Shown piece after piece: positions 58,464 to 64,000 of a DNA stretch of 64,000 nucleotides. Below the pieces are notes generated by a model. It worked only from the letters and a program-made list of their open reading frames with translations. It had not been told where the DNA came from and did not search any database. The stretch spans positions 4,464,001-4,528,000 of the forward strand of contig NZ_CP019304.1 in the NCBI RefSeq assembly GCF_001969265.1, given 5' to 3'. This stretch comes from Arthrobacter sp. QXT-31. Lineage in GTDB: Bacteria; Actinomycetota; Actinomycetes; Actinomycetales; Micrococcaceae. Position 1 is the first letter of the stretch, and every line of letters starts with the position of its first letter. A program made the position numbers and the translations under genes.

Positions 58464-60419
58464 CTAGCGGAAGATGTTGTAGGGACTCCAGCCTGAGCCG
58501 ACGATGGTGCGTGCTGCCCAGCTGCCGTTGCTGAAGGGGTAGTGCGCGAGGCGGCCGTCGGTGAGCCGGGTGATGAGTCCGGTGCCTCCGGCGGTGAATC
58601 CGGCCACGTTGGTGATGCTGTTGATGCTGCTCCAGCCGGTGCCCACCGTGGGCCGGACTTCCGAGATGAGGCTGCCGGTTCCTGTGGAGCGGTACAGCAC
58701 GAGCCTGCCGTCGCTGCGTTTAGCCAGGACATCCTGGGCCCCGTCCTGGTTGAAGTCGGTCATGGTGAGGTAGAGGCCTCCCCAGCCGGTCCCGGTCTTG
58801 ATTCGGGGTGAGAGCGATGATCCGGTGCTGTTGCCGTAGTACCAGAGGGTCCCGGCGGCGTCGTAGGCCAGGATTCCCGGATGCCGGTCGGTCTTCCGCC
58901 AGTGACCGATGGTGATGTGGTAGCTGCCCCACCCGGCGCCGATGGCCCGGGCCGCTTGGAATCCACCCGTGGGTCGTCCGGCGTAGAAGCTGAGCCGGCC
59001 GTCCTTCCATTGTGCGACGACATCCAACGTGCCGTCGCTGTTCCAGTCGGTCACGAACCCTTTGGCCAGCCCGGACCAGCCGACGCCGATTTTCTGCCGG
59101 GCCTGGAACCCGCCGTGGCCGTTCGCCGGGTAGTTCCACAGCTCGCCGTCGGTTGTGGCAGCGACGACGTCGGCCCCGCTGCGGAGGGACGGACTGGTAG
59201 TGGTACCCGGTCCGGGGTCTCCACCTCCGCCCTCTGCTCCTATTTGACGCGGGTCAAAAGTGGTGTCCACAAGCAGCCGAGGACTGAAAGCGTCGGCGAT
59301 TCGCTGCCAGGAGACGAGCTTGTGATTTTGGTTACCACTGTTACCGTTGCCCGCATTGGTGTTGTTGTGGTCCTGGCTGGTGAAAAGTCCAGCTGGATAG
59401 GAAGGTCCGAGCGGGAAATTGGTGACATCAATCCCGTCTTGACCATTCACACCGTCTACACCGCCTCCATCGACGATCTTGAAGGAGCCGACGAAGGCGT
59501 TGTCACCGCGGTTGTAGATGAGGAAGTTGGATCCGCCCTGGCTCGACACAATCAGATAACCGGTCCCCTGCCGACCATAATAAATGGCGGAGTTCTTGAC
59601 GTTCTCCACTATTCGTCCACCGGTTGCCACGGTGCGATCCACGAGTGTCCGGGTTGAACCGTGCCCGGGCTCAGCCCCGTACCGCCACAAGCCGACTTTC
59701 TCCTCGGACACATAGACACGTTGCAGCTCATCATCTGCCGAAATGCCTTCGGAGCTGTCGCCATTGTCGAAAGAACGCACGGCAGTTCCTCGAACCGATC
59801 CATTCGAGCCGTCCAGCTCGAACTGGGTCACCACATTCGTATTGAAGTCATGCACAAAGGCGTAATACTTCCCAGAAACCGGGGAGTGATACATTGCGAA
59901 GCCGCGGGGCCTGCCTGGAGTGCTGATGCGCCCCACCTCTGTCAGCGATCGATCCGCGACGTTCACCTTGTAGAATCGAACGCCGGTCGACTCCACATTC
60001 CTCTCCGTCACGCCGACGAGGGCGATGCGCGCACTGCCCAATGGAAAGTTGTACCGGAGGTCGACGTTGTTCATACTGCCGTGCGGGTAGAAATGTAACT
60101 GGCGCCCAGACAGGTCGTAGACCCCCACGCCTCCGGTACTTAGTTTGTCCGTACCGATCACCATGCTCTGCGACGGATCCGTGGGGTGTATCCAGATCGC
60201 GGTGTCGTCTGCCGCGTCACTGGAACTCGGAACGGGTGTCGTCTCTGCCGATGGAGTCACGAGGACGTCCGCCGCATGCGCTTGCGGGGCGATGAGTACG
60301 TTGAGGCCTGCGAGGGCGGCAGCTAAAACCGCGACAAGCATGAGCCGGAGCAGCGTGGGAGCATGGCGCAAGGATCCTCTAGCCGCCTGCGTGCGTCGAA
60401 AACTAACAGCGTGAGCCAT
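58464..60419 (-). CDS. Secreted beta-propeller phytase with C-terminal FG-GAP-like repeats
   Basis: Exported protein of 651 aa. A signal peptide (residues 1-49: Arg-rich start, LMLVAVLAAALAGLNVLIA core, cleavage after AHA). A 3-phytase beta-propeller at about 55-390: DDTAIWIHPTDPSQSMVIGT, NNVDLRYNFPLG, YYAFVHDFNTNVVTQFELDG, SSEGISADDELQRVYVSEEKVGLWRYG; its many acidic residues bind calcium. It would release phosphate from phytate. After a Gly/Pro/Thr linker come three or more VCBS/FG-GAP-type repeats (DWNSDGTLDVVAQWKDGRLSFY; DFNQDGAQDVLAKRSDGRLVLY), perhaps for binding to a polymer. ATG 60419 behind AGGAAA. Inserted between comEC and holA. Confidence 0.9.
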   Translation of the reverse strand: MAHAVSFRRTQAARGSLRHAPTLLRLMLVAVLAAALAGLNVLIAPQAHAADVLVTPSAETTPVPSSSDAADDTAIWIHPTDPSQSMVIGTDKLSTGGVGVYDLSGRQLHFYPHGSMNNVDLRYNFPLGSARIALVGVTERNVESTGVRFYKVNVADRSLTEVGRISTPGRPRGFAMYHSPVSGKYYAFVHDFNTNVVTQFELDGSNGSVRGTAVRSFDNGDSSEGISADDELQRVYVSEEKVGLWRYGAEPGHGSTRTLVDRTVATGGRIVENVKNSAIYYGRQGTGYLIVSSQGGSNFLIYNRGDNAFVGSFKIVDGGGVDGVNGQDGIDVTNFPLGPSYPAGLFTSQDHNNTNAGNGNSGNQNHKLVSWQRIADAFSPRLLVDTTFDPRQIGAEGGGGDPGPGTTTSPSLRSGADVVAATTDGELWNYPANGHGGFQARQKIGVGWSGLAKGFVTDWNSDGTLDVVAQWKDGRLSFYAGRPTGGFQAARAIGAGWGSYHITIGHWRKTDRHPGILAYDAAGTLWYYGNSTGSSLSPRIKTGTGWGGLYLTMTDFNQDGAQDVLAKRSDGRLVLYRSTGTGSLISEVRPTVGTGWSSINSITNVAGFTAGGTGLITRLTDGRLAHYPFSNGSWAARTIVGSGWSPYNIFR

Positions 60420-60611
60420 GGATTTCCTATCACTTGGCCGGTGCGCTGCACGAAGGCACCGTAGGAGGCTGACGAGCAGATGCGTGCACACCTGTTTCGA
60501 CCCCAGTGCACCCCAGCCACATTCAGCGCCGTAGATGGATCCTACCCACGGCCGGACCAGCCCAAAATATCGCCAGGTACCCGAATGTCGGCTGGCACTA
60601 CCTGAATTTCC
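60420..60611. other. Intergenic region upstream of the phytase gene
   Basis: No ORF of quality. Slightly lower GC than the flanks. It should hold the phytase promoter; I see no clear -10/-35 and cannot confirm a PhoB/PhoP-type box. It ends where the comEC remnant begins. Confidence 0.4.
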
Positions 60612-60690
60612 GTGCCCCCGGTACTTGTGGAGCCGGAACTGGGTCTGAGTTTTGGGTTCCTGCTCTCTGTCCTGGCCACGTACGCCCGCA
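60612..60690 (+). pseudogene. Fragment of a second comEC
   Basis: Reads PVLVEPELGLSFGFLLSVLAT, matching the comEC segment at 57481-57530 (DPGLGTSFGFLLSVVAT) at nucleotide level with mainly third-position changes. It then passes without further comEC homology into the holA leader. A comEC internal piece with all sequence to its 3' end removed, it marks the right edge of the phytase insertion. Confidence 0.75.
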
Positions 60691-60796
60691 CGGTTCGCCT
60701 CCTTGACCGGGCGCCGGTGGTCGGGCTGCACCGCGCCGGCCCCGGGCAGCGTGGGAGACTTAGAGTCTGCAATCTGAACTCCGGGAGGAATCACCA

Positions 60797-61810
60797 GTGG
60801 CCGCTGCTCAGCAACGATCCAAGACGCCCGCCGCCAACTCGGCGTCCTGGCGGGACGTCACGCCTGCGTCGGTCGTCCTGATCACGGGTCCCGAGGAGTA
60901 CCTCGGCATCCGGGCGATGGACCGGATCCGGACCCAGGTGCGGGCAGCAGCACCCGATGTGGAGGTCACCAGGCTCAGTGCCGGCGCCTACGAGGCCGGG
61001 GCCCTGGCCATGAACGTCAGCCCCTCACTGTTCGGTGAGAGCAAGCTGATCGAGGTGGATGGCCTCGAAGCGATGAACGACGCCTTCCTGGCAGACGGAC
61101 TGACCTATCTCAAACAGGTCGAGCAGGACGCCGTCCTCGTGCTCCGGCACGGCGGCGGGACCCGCGGCAAAAAGCTGCTCGACGCTGTGAAAGCCGGTGG
61201 CTGGCCGATTGTCGACTGCCAGCCCCTGAAGAAGGACGCGGAAAAGACCGCCTTTGTCACGGCGGAGTTCAAGGCCGCCGGCAGGCGGATCACGCCCGAA
61301 GCAGTTCAGTCCCTGGTCAACGCCGTCGGCGCCAACCTGTCCGAGTTGGCGGCCGCATGCAGCCAGCTCATTGCCGATGCCTCGACCGCCGTGGACGGGG
61401 ACATGGTTGACCGGTACTACGGCGGTCGGATCGAGGCGACGGCCTTCAAGGTTGCCGATGCCGCCATGGCCGGGAACGGTCCCCTCGCCCTGTCAACGCT
61501 CCGCCACGCCCTGGCCACAGGTGCCGATCCGGTACCCCTCGTCGCGGCGTTGGCGGCTAAGTTGCGGACGGTCGCCAAAGTGGCCGGCGCCAAGGGGTCA
61601 GCTGCGCAGATCGCCAAGCAACTGGGCATGCAGCCCTGGTTGGTGGAGCAGGCGCAGCGCGACGTCCGCAGGTGGACGCCGGAAGGCCTGGCCCGGTCCA
61701 TCCAGGTCACGGCCGAGGCCGACGCGCAGGTCAAGGGACTTTCCCGTGATCCCGTCTACGCCGTCGAGCACGCCGTCACAGTGATTGCGTCGGCCGCCCG
61801 CGGCCGATAA
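60797..61810 (+). CDS. holA: DNA polymerase III subunit delta
   Basis: Clamp-loader subunit of 337 aa. Starts (V)AAAQQRSKTPAANSASWRDVTPASVVLITGPEEYLGIRAMDRI, with the domain I-II AAA-like fold, SPSLFGESKLIEVDGLE and the C-terminal helical domain (ALSTLRHALATGADPVPLVAALAAKLRTVAKV ... LARSIQVTAEADAQVKGLSRDPVYAVEHAV). GTG start behind GGGAGGAATCACCA. It normally follows comEC in this group; here a phytase gene and two pseudogene pieces intervene. It converges on rpsT. Confidence 0.93.
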   Translation: MAAAQQRSKTPAANSASWRDVTPASVVLITGPEEYLGIRAMDRIRTQVRAAAPDVEVTRLSAGAYEAGALAMNVSPSLFGESKLIEVDGLEAMNDAFLADGLTYLKQVEQDAVLVLRHGGGTRGKKLLDAVKAGGWPIVDCQPLKKDAEKTAFVTAEFKAAGRRITPEAVQSLVNAVGANLSELAAACSQLIADASTAVDGDMVDRYYGGRIEATAFKVADAAMAGNGPLALSTLRHALATGADPVPLVAALAAKLRTVAKVAGAKGSAAQIAKQLGMQPWLVEQAQRDVRRWTPEGLARSIQVTAEADAQVKGLSRDPVYAVEHAVTVIASAARGR

Positions 61811-61811
61811 G

Positions 61812-61853
61812 TCCCGCCGTCGAAAGATGGAGAGACCCGCCGTCGAAAGTTAA
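61812..61853 (+). repeat. Short tandem repeat after holA
   Basis: CCCGCCGTCGAAAG occurs twice (61813-61826 and 61836-61849, period 23), each followed by a purine-rich tail with AGAGA. It lies between the holA stop and the terminator hairpin. Confidence 0.6.
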
Positions 61854-61859
61854 AGAGAA

Positions 61860-61886
61860 GTGGCCGGCACCAATGGTGCCGGCCAC
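61860..61886. terminator. Bidirectional terminator between holA and rpsT
   Basis: A perfect 12-bp stem GTGGCCGGCACC / GGTGCCGGCCAC around AAT. In the rpsT direction TTCTCTTTAAC follows. Confidence 0.85.
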
Positions 61887-61915
61887 AAGCATCAGTTCAG
61901 ATGAACTGGAAAACC

Positions 61916-62176
61916 TTAGAGTGCGTTGACCTTCTTGGAGATCGCCGACTTGCGGTTTGCAGCGTTGTTCTTGTGCAGAACACCCTTGCTGACAGCCTTG
62001 TCCAGCTTACGGCTGGCAGAAACGAGCGCAGTAGTAGCAGCTTCCTTGTCAGCGGACTCAACGGCGGTGTTGACGGCGCGGATGGCCGTCTTCAGCTCGG
62101 ACTTGACTGCGTTGTTGCGCAGGCGAGCCTTCTCGTTGGTCAGGATGCGCTTCTTCTGGGACTTGATATTTGCCAC
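61916..62176 (-). CDS. rpsT: 30S ribosomal protein S20
   Basis: 16S rRNA-binding helical protein of 86 aa. It starts [29 protein letters not shown] and ends [23 protein letters not shown], the family pattern. GTG start; the Shine-Dalgarno is weak (AAAGAGAG). A long leader back to a likely promoter near 62306 leaves room for S20 autoregulation, which is known in E. coli. Confidence 0.97.
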   Translation of the reverse strand: MANIKSQKKRILTNEKARLRNNAVKSELKTAIRAVNTAVESADKEAATTALVSASRKLDKAVSKGVLHKNNAANRKSAISKKVNAL

Positions 62177-62305
62177 GTGTGAACTCTCTTTGTAATGCGG
62201 AAATGGTCTAGAGGGCTTTCAAGCTGGCCTTGACTGAGCGGCGTGGGGATACCTATGGCGGCCAGCCATCAGTGACCGTCGACCTGCACGGACACACAGC
62301 TAAAA

Positions 62306-62314
62306 ATATTAGCA
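62306..62314 (-). promoter_or_regulatory. Candidate extended -10 promoter for rpsT
   Basis: On the minus strand TGCTAATAT (TGN plus TAATAT) lies in an A/T island that also forms the inverted repeat GCTAA/TTAGC (62299-62313). It predicts a leader of about 125 nt for rpsT. Confidence 0.45.
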
Positions 62315-62361
62315 GGTCGGGGCCGTTTCTGCCCATTTACGCCCGGGGCGGCGCGCCGCCC

Positions 62362-62904
62362 TCATTTCCAGCCGCGCAGACGCCGCAACTCGTCCGCCAC
62401 CAGCCTAAACTTCTTCCGGTCCAGCACGGCACCCTCCCGCCGGACGTCGGCCGGGTGGATCTGCAGGACGCGGTCCAGCTTCGCCTCGCTGGGCCGGCCC
62501 AGCCTGTCCCAGGTTCCGGTGCCGATATCCACGTGGTTGAGCCGGCCGCGAGAACGGCCGTCATGGTCCTTGCTGGTCAGCATCAGGCCCAGCAGATACC
62601 GCCCATGACTGCCGACCAGGAGGACCGGCCGGTCCTTGCCGCGGGAATGGTCCTCTTCGAAGGGAACCCACGTCCACACGATCTCACCCGGGTCCGGGCG
62701 GCCGTCGGGGGAGGGGGAGTACCGCAGGGTTGCCGTGCCGGTGAAGTCGCCCGGGTATGTCCCGGTGACGCCGGCGGGCAACCGGGATGGGCTTCCGGAC
62801 CTGCCCCGGACCTCCGACGGGCGGGCTGCGGGCTTCCTCAGCACGCCCAGGAAGCGAAGGGAAGCACGGACGGCGCCGCCGATGGAGGAGAGGTTCAAAG
62901 CCAT
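62362..62904 (-). CDS. PemK/MazF-like toxin-family protein
   Basis: Protein of 180 aa. The N-terminal 60 residues are basic and unconserved; the MazF-type barrel follows (GEIVWTWVPFEEDHSRGKDRPVLLVGSHGRYLLGLMLTSKDHD), then HVDIGTGTWDRLGRPSEAKLDRVLQIHPADVRREGAVLDR. MazF enzymes are mRNA-cleaving toxins. No antitoxin gene is adjacent, so it may be a domesticated or solitary member. Start ATG 62904 or ATG 62916. Between rpsT and lepA. Confidence 0.75.
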   Translation of the reverse strand: MALNLSSIGGAVRASLRFLGVLRKPAARPSEVRGRSGSPSRLPAGVTGTYPGDFTGTATLRYSPSPDGRPDPGEIVWTWVPFEEDHSRGKDRPVLLVGSHGRYLLGLMLTSKDHDGRSRGRLNHVDIGTGTWDRLGRPSEAKLDRVLQIHPADVRREGAVLDRKKFRLVADELRRLRGWK

Positions 62905-63064
62905 GCCAGCCACCATACCTGCGCACCGGACCTGCGGGCCGCGCAAAATGTACTGTCAGCGCCCCGGACGTGGGAGACTAGAAGTTCAGATATGCGGCAG
63001 GCAGCAGGATGGCCCGAGTTCAGCCTGAGCAGCGCCGCCAAAATGCCAACAGTAAGGACCCTGC

Positions 63065-64000
63065 GTGTCTCCCATGGCCCGCACCGCCCCGGTGCCCGCC
63101 GCGACAGATCCGGCCATTATTCGGAACTTCTGCATCATCGCGCACATTGACCACGGTAAGTCCACCCTGGCCGACCGCATGCTGCAGTTCACCGGCGTCG
63201 TGCAGCAGCGCGACATGAAGGCCCAGTACCTGGACCGCATGGACATCGAGCGCGAACGCGGCATCACCATCAAGTCCCAGGCTGTGCGCATGCCCTGGGA
63301 ACTCGACGGCGTCAGCTACGCCCTCAACATGATCGACACCCCGGGCCACGTGGACTTCACCTATGAGGTGTCCCGTTCGCTTGCCGCCTGCGAGGGCGCC
63401 ATCCTGCTGGTGGACGCAGCGCAGGGCATCGAGGCCCAGACGCTCGCCAACCTGTACCTGGCGATGGAAAACGACCTCACCATCATCCCGGTCCTCAACA
63501 AGATCGACCTGCCCGCAGCCCAGCCGGAGAAGTACGCAGCCGAACTCGCAGGCCTCATCGGCGGCGACCCCGAGGACGTTCTGCTGGTATCGGGCAAGAC
63601 CGGCGTGGGCGTTGAGGCGCTGCTGGACAAGATCGTGCGCGACCTGCCCGCACCCGTTGGCGACCCGGAAGCCCCCGCCCGGGCCATGATCTTCGACTCC
63701 GTCTACGACACCTACCGTGGCGTGGTCACGTACGTCCGTGTGGTGGACGGCATGCTCCACCCGCGTGAGCGCATCCAGATGATGTCCACCAAGGCCAGCC
63801 ACGAGCTCCTGGAGATCGGCGTCAGCGCCCCGGAACCCACGCCCTCCAAGGGCCTCGGCGTCGGCGAGGTGGGCTATCTCATCACCGGCGTAAAGGACGT
63901 CCGGCAGTCCAAGGTTGGCGACACCGTCACCAACCTGGCCAAGCCCGCCGCCGAATCGCTGGGCGGCTACGAGGACCCGAAGCCCATGGTGTTCTCCGGC
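63065..64000 (+). CDS. lepA: Elongation factor 4 (LepA), N-terminal part
   Basis: Ribosomal back-translocase GTPase; the first 312 residues are in the window and the rest lies beyond. G1 [10 protein letters not shown]2 [10 protein letters not shown]3 DTPGHVDF, G4 [20 protein letters not shown] and G5 SGKTGVG are visible, followed by domain II ([22 protein letters not shown]). GTG 63065 is behind AAGGA; ATG 63074 is an alternative. Divergent from the MazF-like gene across about 160 bp. Confidence 0.96.
   Translation, partial: MSPMARTAPVPAATDPAIIRNFCIIAHIDHGKSTLADRMLQFTGVVQQRDMKAQYLDRMDIERERGITIKSQAVRMPWELDGVSYALNMIDTPGHVDFTYEVSRSLAACEGAILLVDAAQGIEAQTLANLYLAMENDLTIIPVLNKIDLPAAQPEKYAAELAGLIGGDPEDVLLVSGKTGVGVEALLDKIVRDLPAPVGDPEAPARAMIFDSVYDTYRGVVTYVRVVDGMLHPRERIQMMSTKASHELLEIGVSAPEPTPSKGLGVGEVGYLITGVKDVRQSKVGDTVTNLAKPAAESLGGYEDPKPMVFSG

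Noticed and set aside
61812..61853. CRISPR-like tandem repeat
   Set aside because: Only two units with a 9-nt spacer and no cas genes; not a CRISPR array.

Overview
The window is high-GC actinobacterial chromosome that reads best as a member of the Micrococcaceae, Arthrobacter or Pseudarthrobacter type. This is inferred from: many GTG starts, G/C-rich third codon positions, the actinobacterial integration host factor mIHF, a Vms1-like release factor (acVLRF1), a cysteine-poor S4, a PriA without helicase motifs, and the gene order alaS-ruvX-mltG-aroECKB-efp-nusB-pyrR-pyrBC-carAB-pyrF-mihF-gmk-rpoZ-coaBC-metK-priA. No tRNA, rRNA or CRISPR array was seen.

Layout. 1-8838 is an accessory catabolic locus. 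Two paralogous IclR regulators lie back to back. The left one is followed by a minus-strand operon (SDR, KstD-like flavin dehydrogenase, Dabb protein, MHS-family transporter). The right one is followed by a class I P450 operon (P450, ferredoxin reductase, [2Fe-2S] ferredoxin). The reductase carries a one-base frameshift. An identical 12-mer sits about 85-95 bp before each catabolic operon. 8862-39950 is core: acVLRF1, rarA, rpsD, alaS, ruvX, mltG, the aro cluster, efp, nusB, a PrsW-type protease, the pyr operon behind a likely PyrR RNA site, then mihF, gmk, rpoZ, coaBC, metK and priA. The genes are tightly packed, with many 1-8 nt overlaps.

39982-45402 is mixed accessory DNA: a glycosyltransferase, an alpha/beta hydrolase, an aldo/keto reductase, a cysteine-containing small protein behind a 24-codon upstream ORF, a GntR regulator fused to a Cache-like sensor domain, and a 48-aa ORF behind a tandem 18-bp repeat that overlaps a promoter. 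45403-50687 is a glycerol unit: a SorC-type regulator divergent from glpD-glpF-glpK, with a 14-bp inverted repeat between them.

50688-64000 is mostly core again: a large nested inverted repeat, a leucine attenuator leader for leuS, degV, a 61-aa ORF, comEA, comEC, holA, rpsT, a MazF/PemK-like gene and the start of lepA. Between comEC and holA lies an insertion scar. A degenerate copy of the holA 5' end follows comEC, then a secreted beta-propeller phytase gene on the minus strand, then a fragment of a second comEC just before intact holA. This scar, the IclR/P450 locus and the leader-controlled small ORFs are the parts most worth a second look.
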